Below are positions 41,622 through 50,556 of a stretch of DNA of 64,000 nt, in pieces. The stretch's first letter is position 1; each line of letters starts with the position of its first letter. A program made the position numbers and the translations under genes. Under the pieces are notes generated by a model. That model ran no database searches and was not told the DNA's origin. It was given only the letters and a program-made list of their open reading frames with translations. This DNA comes from Advenella sp. FME57 (GTDB taxonomy: Bacteria; Pseudomonadota; Gammaproteobacteria; Burkholderiales; Burkholderiaceae_B): positions 62,001-126,000 of the forward strand of contig NZ_JABUXU010000011.1 of assembly GCF_014897675.1 (NCBI RefSeq). Reading direction: 5' to 3'.

Positions 41622-42924
41622 AATCGTTAGCCTCGCAACAGTAGGCATTTTATTGTTGCTTCTTTTCACCGGTATGCCGCTCGCGTTCGCGACTGGGATG
41701 ACTGCCGTCATGTTGACCCTTTGGCTTTTCGAACCAGAGACACTGTATTTCATTCCTAGCCGGATATTCACCTTGATGAATAACTATGCACTGATTTCGG
41801 TGCCATTGTTCGTCTTGATGGGTTGCATCCTGGAGAAGGCGGGCGTCGTCGAACGACTATTTTATGCTCTGCATATTTGGTCAGGACGCTTGCGCGGTGG
41901 CTTGGCCGTCGGGTGTCTCCTGGCGGCAACGATACTGGCCGCCATGGTTGGTGTCATCGGCGCTGAGATCGTAGTCCTCGGCATGGTGTGCCTGCCGACC
42001 ATGCTGGCGCGCGGCTATAACAAACAACTATCGGTTGGGGTGATTTGTGCCGGTGGATCGCTGGGCACCATGTTACCGCCCAGTATCGTGCTGATCGTCT
42101 ATGGCCTGGTCTCACAAACTTCCATTGGCACCTTGTTCGTCGCTGCAGTTCTGCCAGGGTTCCTGCTCGTCTCACTGTATCTTGCCTATGTGCTCATACG
42201 CTGCTACATGAATCCGTCTCTCGGGCCCTTGGCACCGCGCGAAGAGCTCGACCTTCCGATCATGGAAAAGATTGCACTCGGTCGCGTATTGATCTTACCG
42301 GTAGCCTTGATACTGATGGTCCTCGGTGCGCTGTATAGCGGCATTGCGACACCCACCGAAACCGCAGCAATAGGCGTGCTGGGCTCGCTAATTGTGGCTT
42401 GTGTCAACGGTAAATTGAGCTTCGATGCCGTCTGGGACTCGCTTCGGCGAACGGGAAGTACCGTCGCCATGTTGACGTGGATTTTCTTTGGCGCCTCCGC
42501 ATTGGTGTCGGTCTACACGCTGGCGGGCGGCACCGCCTTCCTGCAGGATTTGATCACCGGCTTGCCCATTCCGCCCTTGGCTACCATCGCACTAATGATG
42601 TTGATCCTCATGATCCTGGGCTGCTTTATCGACTGGATTGGAATCGTGCTGCTCACGATGCCTATTTTTGTACCGGTCATCAAGGCATTGGGCTTTGACC
42701 CTATCTGGTTCGGGATTCTATTCTGCATGAACATGCAGATCTCCTACCTGGCCCCGCCGTTCGCACCGGCCGCGTTCTACCTAAAAGCCGTGGCGCCGCC
42801 CGATATTTCGCTTGGTGACATCTTTAAAGGTGTTGCCCCCTTTATCGGGCTTCAGATCATTGCGTTGTTGCTCGTACTGTTCTTCCCGAAGATCGCGACG
42901 TGGTTACCGAGCTTCATGGGTTAA
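41611..42924 (+). CDS. dctM: TRAP transporter large permease DctM
   Basis: 437 residues from ATG 41611, overlapping the dctQ stop; AAAGGG lies just upstream. About 12 transmembrane helices. Family signatures are LFTGMPLAFATGMTAVMLTL, VPLFVLMGCILEKAGVVERL, SLGTMLPPSIVLIVYGLVS and FIDWIGIVLLTMPIFVPVIKALGFDP. It forms the Na+-driven substrate pathway with DctQ. Cotranscribed with the downstream CoA-metabolism genes. Confidence 0.94.
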   Translation: MSSEIVSLATVGILLLLLFTGMPLAFATGMTAVMLTLWLFEPETLYFIPSRIFTLMNNYALISVPLFVLMGCILEKAGVVERLFYALHIWSGRLRGGLAVGCLLAATILAAMVGVIGAEIVVLGMVCLPTMLARGYNKQLSVGVICAGGSLGTMLPPSIVLIVYGLVSQTSIGTLFVAAVLPGFLLVSLYLAYVLIRCYMNPSLGPLAPREELDLPIMEKIALGRVLILPVALILMVLGALYSGIATPTETAAIGVLGSLIVACVNGKLSFDAVWDSLRRTGSTVAMLTWIFFGASALVSVYTLAGGTAFLQDLITGLPIPPLATIALMMLILMILGCFIDWIGIVLLTMPIFVPVIKALGFDPIWFGILFCMNMQISYLAPPFAPAAFYLKAVAPPDISLGDIFKGVAPFIGLQIIALLLVLFFPKIATWLPSFMG

Positions 42925-42957
42925 CGCTACTTGGCTACTTTGAAATTGGAGAGAAAT

Positions 42958-44289
42958 ATGATAGATGAACGTCAACAGTTTGCGCTGGAGGCAGACGTGC
43001 TAGTGATTGGAGGGGGTGCCGCAGGGGTGGCCGCCGCAGTGACGGCGGCGCGGCAGAAGCTGAAGGTCATCCTGCTCGAGCGCTATGGTTTTGCCGGCGG
43101 TGGCGCCGTCGCGGGATTGTCTGGCACGATCTGCGGTCTATTCGAAGCCCGGCAGGACCCCAAGGCAGGACCCGTGCGTCTGGTATACGGCTTTGCCGAG
43201 GAGTTTGTCCAGCGCATGCAGGCCAGAGGCGGCCTTTCCGGTCCAACGCTTTACGGCAAGACTTATACCCTGGTTCATGATCCCCTGACGTGGCGTGAGG
43301 TAGGTGACGGCCTTCTTGCCGACAGTGGTGTTCAGGTGCTTTATCACACCGTCGTTAGCGATGTGTTGATGGACGGGGGTGAACGCGTGGCCGGCGTGGT
43401 GGCCTACACCAAACAAGGCAAGCTACGCGTCACGGCAAAGATTACGATCGACGCCAGTGGCGATGCAGACGTGACTGCGATGGCAGGGCTGCCCACCTAC
43501 CGCAGCTTGAACGGTGTTATTCAGAACCCGACCATGATCTTTCGCATCAATGGGGTAGACGTGAAACGGTTCCTGGGTACATACGGAGACAATAGCGTGC
43601 TTCTTGGTCCTGTCGTCGAGATGATCCACAAGGCTAACGCATCCGGGAAATACGCCTTGCCGCGCCAGAAGATCTTCCTGTTCCCGACGCCACGCCCGGA
43701 CCAGTTACTGTGCAACTGCACACGCATCCTGGGTGAAGATGGTCGTGACCTGGATCCTCTTGTTGCGGCTGACCTGACAGAGGCGGAGATTCAAGGCCGC
43801 AAGCAAGTGCGCGAGTATGAGCGCTTTTTCCGCGATTATCTTGTTGGGTGCGAAAACGCCTATGTCAACGATACCGGCGTGCAAGTTGGCATTCGCCAAA
43901 GCCGCCAGGCCATGGGTGTGGCCACGCTGGCTAACAGCGATGTCGTTAAGGGAACCAAGTTCCGCTCCGGCATTGCACGTTCGGCATGGCCCATTGAGCA
44001 GCACGCGGGAGCCATACCCAAACTGGAGTGGCTGTTTAACGACTACTACGAGATCCCATACGAATGTTTCGTGCCGTCGGCAGGGGAGTCGATTCTGGTG
44101 GCCGGGCGATGTCTGTCGGCGGAGGCCGAAGCCATGGCCTCGGCACGGGTGACTGCGCAATGTTTTTCGTACGGGCACGCTATCGGCCACGCCGCAGCGC
44201 TCGCTGTACACGAGAACGTACAGCCCCGAGATATTGATCCTATTGCCGTACGCGTAGCCGTAAACCGCGACGGCGCACAACTTGATTGA
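42958..44289 (+). CDS. FAD-dependent oxidoreductase (FAD_oxidored family)
   Basis: 443 residues from MIDERQQFALEADVLV; GGAGAG before 42958 supports this start. ADVLVIGGGAAGVAAAVTAARQKLKVILLERYGFAGGG is the N-terminal FAD site; TIDASGDADVTAMAGLP and VAGRCLSAEAEAMASARV are further family motifs. Related proteins are uncharacterised dehydrogenases in catabolic clusters. Here it sits between the TRAP permease and crotonase genes, so it probably oxidises or reduces the imported acid before or after CoA activation. Electron partner unknown. Confidence 0.88.
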   Translation: MIDERQQFALEADVLVIGGGAAGVAAAVTAARQKLKVILLERYGFAGGGAVAGLSGTICGLFEARQDPKAGPVRLVYGFAEEFVQRMQARGGLSGPTLYGKTYTLVHDPLTWREVGDGLLADSGVQVLYHTVVSDVLMDGGERVAGVVAYTKQGKLRVTAKITIDASGDADVTAMAGLPTYRSLNGVIQNPTMIFRINGVDVKRFLGTYGDNSVLLGPVVEMIHKANASGKYALPRQKIFLFPTPRPDQLLCNCTRILGEDGRDLDPLVAADLTEAEIQGRKQVREYERFFRDYLVGCENAYVNDTGVQVGIRQSRQAMGVATLANSDVVKGTKFRSGIARSAWPIEQHAGAIPKLEWLFNDYYEIPYECFVPSAGESILVAGRCLSAEAEAMASARVTAQCFSYGHAIGHAAALAVHENVQPRDIDPIAVRVAVNRDGAQLD

Positions 44290-44310
44290 ATGAACGAGGA
44301 GAATTAAACC

Positions 44311-45054
44311 ATGATTAAAGTAGAACACAAGGACAACGTGGCGATTGTCACCCTGGACCGCGCTAACCGGCGCAACGCCCTGGGCAGCGCCATGGTCGAG
44401 GATCTCGAGCGCCGGTTTGCCGAACTGGACCGCGAGACTTCCGTTGGCGCCATCGTGCTAACAGGCGCGCAGCCTAGCTTTTGCGCAGGCAGCGACCTCA
44501 AGGAACTGGGCACAATGAACCTGGCTGAGATGGCAGAACACGAAGCCATCACCGCCGCCATTGCCCGCAAAATCACCTTCCTTAACACGCCTGTCGTCGT
44601 TGCAGTGGAAGGGCATGCTTTTGGTGGCGGCTTCATTCTGGCCTGCTCGTGCGATCTGATCGTCACGAGCGCCGTAGCGCGATGGAACCTGGCCGAGGTG
44701 CCCAACGGCTGGCTGCCTCCCTGGGGCTTGCAAGCGCTGGTGTCTCGCGTAGGCCCGGTAGTTGCCAAACGGCTTACCTTTGGTCACGAACTCCTAAGTG
44801 GCGCCGATGTGTTTCGGCTTGGCCTGGCCGACTACGTGATCGACGAAGGTAAGTCACTGGAGGAGGCGATGCGCATTGCCGGTCTCATTGCAGACATGCC
44901 CCAGCCCGCGGTGGCTTCCACCAAGCAGTTTTTTGCCCCCTTGGTTGCCGGCACGAGCGAGGCGCTTGACGCGGGTGCCAATCGAGTCTTCATCGATAAC
45001 TGCAAACATGATCGCGCTAAGGCAACGCTTGCTCGATTCGGAGCAAAGGCATGA
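44311..45054 (+). CDS. Enoyl-CoA hydratase/isomerase family protein (crotonase A)
   Basis: 247 residues, crotonase fold. The oxyanion-hole regions are SFCAGSDLKEL and EGHAFGGGFILACSCDL. The segment that in hydratases holds Glu144 and a Gly-Gly pair reads NLAEVPNGWLPPWGLQALVSRVG; the usual PGAGGTQRL wording is replaced by WLPPWGL. It may be a hydratase, isomerase or C-C lyase. Stop and next start overlap as ATGA. A paralogue with the same WLxPWGL motif follows the CoA-transferase. Confidence 0.88.
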   Translation: MIKVEHKDNVAIVTLDRANRRNALGSAMVEDLERRFAELDRETSVGAIVLTGAQPSFCAGSDLKELGTMNLAEMAEHEAITAAIARKITFLNTPVVVAVEGHAFGGGFILACSCDLIVTSAVARWNLAEVPNGWLPPWGLQALVSRVGPVVAKRLTFGHELLSGADVFRLGLADYVIDEGKSLEEAMRIAGLIADMPQPAVASTKQFFAPLVAGTSEALDAGANRVFIDNCKHDRAKATLARFGAKA

Positions 45055-46634
45055 GCAAAATATGCACAGCGGCCGAGGCGGTCGCTCACATCAAGGATGG
45101 TGATGTCGTGGCCAGTGTTGGGGTCATCGGTTGGATTACCCCTGACACCATACTGCGAGCGCTGCGCCAACGCTTTGACGACACACAAAGCCCGCGAAAT
45201 TTAACGTTTTACTTTCCATGCGGCACGGGCGACGCGGTGGGCATACCGGGTATGGATCATGTCGCTACCGAAGGCCTTATGAAGCGAATCGTGTCGGGTT
45301 CGTACGTCAATCCGACCCATCCTGAGACCGGTGCTCGACCCGCCCTGATGAAGCTTATCCAGGAAAACCGGATCGAAGCATATAGCTGGCCCATAGGCGC
45401 CAGCATGCATTGGCTGCGCGAAGTGGCTCGCAAGAGCCCCGGCTACTTTACCCGAGTCGGGCTCGGTACCTATATCGATCCCGAGCAAACGGGCGGGCGC
45501 CTGACCACGCTTGCCACCGAGGACCTGGTTCGCAAGGTGCAGTTCGAGGGCGAGCCCTTGCTCTTTTACCCCACCTGGACCCTGAATACCGCCATCATTC
45601 GTGCGACAGCCTCAGACGACCTTGGCAATTTGTCCTTCGAAGAGGATCCGCTCCTGTCCTCGAACATTGCCTTGGCCCTGGCGGTGAAGGCGTGTGGCGG
45701 CAAGGTCATCGCGCAGGTCAAGCGCATCGTGCCACGGGGTTCGCGACTTGCCGTCTGCGCTCGCATTCCTGCGGCGCTCGTCGATCACATTGTGGTCGAT
45801 CCTGAGCAGATGATGGTCACGGACATTGCGACCGACGCTGCCTACCAGGGTAACCAGAACGCGCCGCTGAGTTCGTTAAAGAGATTGCCCCAGACGCCGG
45901 CAAAAGTCATTGCCAGGCGAGCGGCTCGCGAAGTGAAGCAGCACGAACTGACGATATTTGGCTTTGGTGCGTCCTCGGATGTACCGCTGGTCATGGTTGA
46001 AGATGGTCTGATCACTGAGTCAAACATTGACGACTATTGGTTCACGACGGAGCATGGCTCCTTTGGTGGCATCGTCATGAATGGGTGGCAATTCTCCGCC
46101 AATATCAACCCACGGGCGAACGTGGATGGCGTCACACAGTTCGATCTGATTGATGGCGGCCTGTGCAAATTCGCCGCGTTGGCATTTGCACAGTTTGATG
46201 CGAATGGCAGCGTTAATGTCAGCCGCTTTGGCACGGCGAATCCGGGGGCGGGCGGGTTTATTGACATCGCACAAAACGCACAGCGACTCGTTTTTACTGG
46301 CACCTTCACGACTGGCGGCTTAAAAATATCCTATACCGACGAGGCTGGTTTAAAGATCGAGCGCGAAGGCCAGTCGCGAAAGTTCGTCAAACAGGCTGAT
46401 CACATTACTTACCGGCTTGGCGACGGCGTTGGAAAGGGCCAGAAAGCGCTGCTCATTACCGAACGCGCGGTGTTCTCGGTGACGCCAGACGGTCTCATCC
46501 TGGAAGAAATTGCACCCGGTATTGACCTGCAACGAGAAGTGCTCGATTTGATGGACTTCCCACTTGTCAGCATACGCGAGCCTCTTGCGATCATGGATCG
46601 CGCGTTATTCGTAGAGGAGAGTGTTCATGTTTGA
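45051..46634 (+). CDS. CoA-transferase, fused alpha-beta (YdiF/acetate CoA-transferase type)
   Basis: 527 residues with both halves of family I CoA-transferases in one chain. The N-terminal half starts CTAAEAVAHIKDGDVVASVGV; the C-terminal half has the probable active-site Glu in DYWFTTEHGSFGGIVMNG. Proteins of this type move CoA from acetyl-CoA or another acyl-CoA to a short carboxylate. Coupled by ATGA overlap to crotonase A and by overlap to crotonase B. It gives the operon its own way of activating the imported acid, additional to the ligase at 37322. Confidence 0.9.
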   Translation: MSKICTAAEAVAHIKDGDVVASVGVIGWITPDTILRALRQRFDDTQSPRNLTFYFPCGTGDAVGIPGMDHVATEGLMKRIVSGSYVNPTHPETGARPALMKLIQENRIEAYSWPIGASMHWLREVARKSPGYFTRVGLGTYIDPEQTGGRLTTLATEDLVRKVQFEGEPLLFYPTWTLNTAIIRATASDDLGNLSFEEDPLLSSNIALALAVKACGGKVIAQVKRIVPRGSRLAVCARIPAALVDHIVVDPEQMMVTDIATDAAYQGNQNAPLSSLKRLPQTPAKVIARRAAREVKQHELTIFGFGASSDVPLVMVEDGLITESNIDDYWFTTEHGSFGGIVMNGWQFSANINPRANVDGVTQFDLIDGGLCKFAALAFAQFDANGSVNVSRFGTANPGAGGFIDIAQNAQRLVFTGTFTTGGLKISYTDEAGLKIEREGQSRKFVKQADHITYRLGDGVGKGQKALLITERAVFSVTPDGLILEEIAPGIDLQREVLDLMDFPLVSIREPLAIMDRALFVEESVHV

Positions 46635-47391
46635 TGCTCAGGATGTGGTCGGGATAAAGGCTTACGGCGCCGTCACGGTGCTGACGATCCAGCGGGGGTT
46701 TCGCCGCAATGCAATGGATCAGGCCCTGATCGATGAACTTAAGGCGCAGTTGCTAAAACTGGATAGGGACCCATCCGTGGGAGCTATCGTCCTGCAGGGA
46801 GAGAACAACGGCTTTTGCTCGGGCAGTGATTTGAAGTTTATCAGTCAGTTGAGCGTGGAGGATATGGCTCGCTTCGAACAGGAAACGGGCGACATGGCGC
46901 GCCTGTTTGCCTTTGTGAAGAAGCCGGTTATTGCCGCCGTTGAAGGCTTTGCGATCGGTGGTGGCTTTATCCTGGCTATCTCTTGTGACGTGGTGGTGGC
47001 CGGGGAACAATCACGGTGGAGCTTACCTGAAGTGCCGCACGGGTGGCTGACCCCCTGGGGTCTGAACGCTTTAATCGAGCGGGTGGGGCGGGTGCGCGCC
47101 CGTAACCTTTGCTTCTGCCTGGATGAACTAAGCGGCAAAGACATGCTCGGTATGGGCGCCGCTGATTACACGGCGCCAGATGGCCAGGTTCTGGACAAGG
47201 CGCTGGCGCTGGCTACCCGACTCGCCGCGCTGCCACGGACAGCCGTGGCGAGCACTAAACGTTTTTTTGCTAACCAGATGATGCCGCATGCCGAAGTGAT
47301 GGACTTCGAAGCCAATCACTTCTTCGTAGAGAACTGCCGCCATCCGGATGCGGCCAGCACCTTAAATAAACACAGGAAACCAAAATGCTGA
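46627..47391 (+). CDS. Enoyl-CoA hydratase/isomerase family protein (crotonase B)
   Basis: 254 residues from MFDAQDVVGIKAYG; GAGGAG lies before 46627, better placed than for the GTG at 46621. The crotonase fold has GFCSGSDLKFISQ and EGFAIGGGFILAISCDV. The catalytic segment SLPEVPHGWLTPWGLNALIERVG parallels crotonase A, so the two are tandem paralogues diverged from one gene. They may act in sequence or as a heteromer. It overlaps the CoA-transferase stop and the acyl-CoA dehydrogenase start. Confidence 0.88.
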   Translation: MFDAQDVVGIKAYGAVTVLTIQRGFRRNAMDQALIDELKAQLLKLDRDPSVGAIVLQGENNGFCSGSDLKFISQLSVEDMARFEQETGDMARLFAFVKKPVIAAVEGFAIGGGFILAISCDVVVAGEQSRWSLPEVPHGWLTPWGLNALIERVGRVRARNLCFCLDELSGKDMLGMGAADYTAPDGQVLDKALALATRLAALPRTAVASTKRFFANQMMPHAEVMDFEANHFFVENCRHPDAASTLNKHRKPKC

Positions 47392-48527
47392 TTGATTTTA
47401 ATGATGATGAGAGAATGCTCACGGAAGCGGTGCGCCGTTTTGCGCAACAGCAACTGGCACCCGCGATGCCCCAGCACCTATCTGACCATGAGTTCCCGAC
47501 CGCACTGGTAAAGGCCTTTGGCGAAATGGGGTTTATGGGGACGTCATACGACCCTGAGTACGGCGGTGGTGGCCTGGGCACCTGCGGCGCAGCGCTTGTT
47601 GCTGAGCTTCTCGCCCGCGTGGAGCCGTCTTTCGCGGCAATTTTTTTGTGCAACAGCGCCCCCACCTCGTTGATTGCCCGCTACGGCAACGACGCCCAAA
47701 AGCGTCAATGGCTGCAGGCCATCAATGAAGGCAAGATGATCGCCTCTTTTGGTGTGACCGAGCCGCAAGGCGGGTCCGATGTTGCCGGCGTGAAAACCAC
47801 TGCCGTGCTGGAAGGGGACGAATACGTTATCAACGGCCAGAAGATGTTCTCGACCAACGCCGGTACGCCGCTGCACGGATTTTCGACCGTCGTCGCGGTT
47901 ACTGACCCGGACGCAGGCGCAAAGCGTCTGTCGTCCTTCATCGTGCCTGTCGGCACACCTGGCTTTTCGGTCGGCAAACCGGCCAAGAAGATTGGCTGGC
48001 GGTTCGCCGACTCGGTTGAACTCTTCTTTGATAATGTACGCATCCCGAAGGAGTATCTCATCGGTCAACGAGGAGATGGATTAAAACAGGTGCTGACGGT
48101 GCTGAGTGTGGGTCGCATATTAGTGGGCGCGACAGGGCTGGGCCTCGCTCGCCGCGCCATCGATCTTGCCAAAGCCTTTGGTCGCGATCGCAAGGTCTTG
48201 GGCAAGCCTATCCTTGAGCATCAAGGTTTATCGTTTCCGCTTGCCGATATACTGACCAAAATCCATGCTGCGGAGCTGATGGTTCGTAATGCGGCCACTT
48301 TGGTTGACGAAGGACGTCCTTTTCGCAATGAGACCGGCATGATCAAGCTCTTTGCCAGCGAACTGGCAGTGGAGGCCGCGCTGAAGGCCATCCAGGTGCA
48401 CGGTGCCTACGGCGTGTTTGAAGAATATCCTGTTTCTGGCCTTTTAGGAGAGGCCAAGGTATTGGAGATCGTCGAAGGCACGAGCGAAATCCAGCGGCTG
48501 GTGATCGCCCGGGAATTGCTCGATTAA
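47385..48527 (+). CDS. Acyl-CoA dehydrogenase
   Basis: 380 residues of normal family length. FGVTEPQGGSDVAGVKTTA and INGQKMFSTNAGTPLHGFSTVVA bind FAD and substrate, VSGLLGEAKVLEIVEGTSEIQRLVIARELL carries the catalytic Glu. It forms a 2-enoyl-CoA, passing electrons to ETF. Last gene of the TRAP/CoA operon; its ATG overlaps the crotonase B stop. The convergent LysR gene begins the next unit 17 bp away. Confidence 0.94.
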   Translation: MLIDFNDDERMLTEAVRRFAQQQLAPAMPQHLSDHEFPTALVKAFGEMGFMGTSYDPEYGGGGLGTCGAALVAELLARVEPSFAAIFLCNSAPTSLIARYGNDAQKRQWLQAINEGKMIASFGVTEPQGGSDVAGVKTTAVLEGDEYVINGQKMFSTNAGTPLHGFSTVVAVTDPDAGAKRLSSFIVPVGTPGFSVGKPAKKIGWRFADSVELFFDNVRIPKEYLIGQRGDGLKQVLTVLSVGRILVGATGLGLARRAIDLAKAFGRDRKVLGKPILEHQGLSFPLADILTKIHAAELMVRNAATLVDEGRPFRNETGMIKLFASELAVEAALKAIQVHGAYGVFEEYPVSGLLGEAKVLEIVEGTSEIQRLVIARELLD

Positions 48528-48544
48528 GCACGCTGCAACGATCA

Positions 48545-49453
48545 TTATTCAAAATGCTGAATATCACCATTTTTAAAACTCAGGAGCCATTCTCCGACGA
48601 CTCTGGTTGGCCCATCCCAGCGATGTCTCGGGGCGACGATATAAAAATCCGATCTGCCTCGCAGAGACCCTTCGTAGAGCCGGGTCAGCCTGCCTTCTTT
48701 GATGTCTTGCTCAACGAAAAAACTGTTGGTCAGCGCAATGCCCTGACCGGCAATGGCTGCCTCTATGGCGTGTGCGGTTTGATTGAACTTAATGCCAATG
48801 TTCGAAGGCACCGATGCCGGTCCGATTACGGATTGAATAAACTCGGGCCAGAAATTGTGAGTATCGCCCAATAAGAGGAACTGCTTCAGATCATCCGCGT
48901 TCTTTGGTCTGCCGCCCATTTTAGATAAAAGGCTGGGACTGCAAACGGCAATAATATCTTGCTGGTATAGAAGTTCTGTATGCAGCCCCGATCCAAATGG
49001 AGGCCGACCGTACCTGATGGCAAGATCCACTTTGTCCAGGTGAAAGTTTGATATCCGTTCAGTGGCAACGATCTGTAAATCCAGCGACGGGTTTCTTGAA
49101 AGAAAGTCCGGCAGGCGGGGGATTAGCCATTTGGAAGCGAACGTCGGTGTGACACTGAGCGTGATTCGTCTTGGCTCGGGCTTTATTTGGAGTGTTGCCT
49201 CCGTGATGATGTCAAATGCACGGCTGATACTGGCAATATAGATTCTCCCTTCACTGGTCAATTGTAGCGAACGAGATAATCGATCAAAGAGTTTGATACC
49301 AAGCTCCGTTTCCAATTTTCGAATCTGTTGAGCCACCGCGCTTTGGGTAACCCCCAGTTCTTCGGCCGCCAGACGGAAATTCAGGTGCCTGGAAACGGAC
49401 TCGAACATCCGCAGGCCGTTTAACGAGGGAACAGGTTTGGTTTTCTCATACAT
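48545..49453 (-). CDS. LysR-family regulator (GcvA-like)
   Basis: 302 residues. HTH: LNGLRMFESVSRHLNFRLAAEELGVTQSAVAQQIRKLETELGIKLFDRL, closely similar in style to GcvA. The effector domain follows from about residue 90 (RRITLSVTPTFASKWLIPRLPDFL). Divergent from the SDR gene at 49564 and therefore its probable regulator; convergent with the acyl-CoA dehydrogenase. Confidence 0.92.
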   Translation of the reverse strand: MYEKTKPVPSLNGLRMFESVSRHLNFRLAAEELGVTQSAVAQQIRKLETELGIKLFDRLSRSLQLTSEGRIYIASISRAFDIITEATLQIKPEPRRITLSVTPTFASKWLIPRLPDFLSRNPSLDLQIVATERISNFHLDKVDLAIRYGRPPFGSGLHTELLYQQDIIAVCSPSLLSKMGGRPKNADDLKQFLLLGDTHNFWPEFIQSVIGPASVPSNIGIKFNQTAHAIEAAIAGQGIALTNSFFVEQDIKEGRLTRLYEGSLRGRSDFYIVAPRHRWDGPTRVVGEWLLSFKNGDIQHFE

Positions 49454-49563
49454 GCAATAGATTTTCTACATGAAATTTAAAATTTAAGTACGCAATTCAA
49501 TATCCGGAAAATGATATTCTTCGTATAGATATTGATCTTACTGCATAATCACGGAGCATTTTA

Positions 49564-50271
49564 ATGACTGTAGAAAAAGTTGCAATTGTTATGGGCGGAG
49601 GCAGTGGTATGGGCGCAGCGGCAGCTCGGCGTCTGAGCTGCGATGGATATAAAATCGCTATCCTGTCTTCTTCTGGTAAAGGTGAAGCATTGGCCAATGA
49701 ATTGGGCGGGATTGGTCTGACTGGCTCAAATCAGTCCAATGAAGACATCAGGCGTCTTGTAGACGAAGCGGTAAAAAAATGGAACCGTATTGACGTGCTG
49801 GTCAATAGTGCTGGGCATGGACCCCGTGGTCCTATACTGGAAATGACAGATGAACAGTGGCATGAGGGCATGGACGTGTATTTCATGAATGTTGTCCGGG
49901 CAACAAGGCTGGTGGCGCCCATCATGCAGACGCAAAAGTCCGGTTCGATCATCAATATATCCTCTGCCTGGGCGTTCGAGCCGGCAGCCATGTTCCCTAC
50001 GTCAGCCATTTTTCGTGCAGGACTGGCCTCATTTACAAAACTCTTTGCCGATCAGTTGGCCGCTGACAATGTTCGCATGAACAACGTTTTGCCAGGCTGG
50101 ATAGACAGTTTGCCCGAGCTGGACGAGCGACGGCAGGCAGTCCCGATGCAACGGTATGGCCGCAGCGAAGAAATCGCCGCAACTATTGTCTTTCTGGCGT
50201 CTGATGGCGCCGGATACATTACAGGGCAGAATATTCGGGTGGATGGCGGCCTGACCCGCTCCATTTCCTAG
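49564..50271 (+). CDS. Atypical SDR-family protein lacking the YxxxK pair
   Basis: 235 residues. The nucleotide site AIVMGGGSGMGAAAARRL, NSAGHGPRG and the C-terminal YITGQNIRVDGGLT are standard for SDR proteins. At the catalytic position, ISSAWAFEPAAMFPTSAIFRAGLASF, the usual YSASKAAL is replaced by TSAIFRAGL, so both the catalytic Tyr and Lys are absent while the Ser is kept. It either uses another acid or has lost classical oxidoreductase activity. CGGAG lies before the start. Divergent from LysR. Confidence 0.9.
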   Translation: MTVEKVAIVMGGGSGMGAAAARRLSCDGYKIAILSSSGKGEALANELGGIGLTGSNQSNEDIRRLVDEAVKKWNRIDVLVNSAGHGPRGPILEMTDEQWHEGMDVYFMNVVRATRLVAPIMQTQKSGSIINISSAWAFEPAAMFPTSAIFRAGLASFTKLFADQLAADNVRMNNVLPGWIDSLPELDERRQAVPMQRYGRSEEIAATIVFLASDGAGYITGQNIRVDGGLTRSIS

Positions 50272-50433
50272 ATCTGACCCAATTGTTCTATTTAGGTGTG
50301 CGCGGTTTGCAGCTTTAACCGAATCTGTCAGGCATGCGCACCCAGCCCATTCCTCCAAAAATTTCTAATAATTGTTAGCACGTAAATATATGCCAGCTGA
50401 ACCCATTTGTATATTTCAAATGGAATATCCTTT

Positions 50434-50472
50434 TTCAATATGAGACTGGCATGTTGCCAGTCTCATATTGAA
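50434..50472. terminator. Perfect 18-bp hairpin between convergent genes
   Basis: TTCAATATGAGACTGGCA (50434-50451) and its exact complement (50455-50472) flank a TGT loop. It lies between the converging SDR and Bug genes. Neither side has a T tract, so it would be an atypical bidirectional terminator or an mRNA 3'-end protecting structure. Confidence 0.55.
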
Positions 50473-50556
50473 CCACTTGGATTTTCTGTACGCCGCAGGT
50501 TGCGGATGCGCTTAGCGCGATCGCATTGACGAACAGTAAAATTGTCCGCCTTTGGA

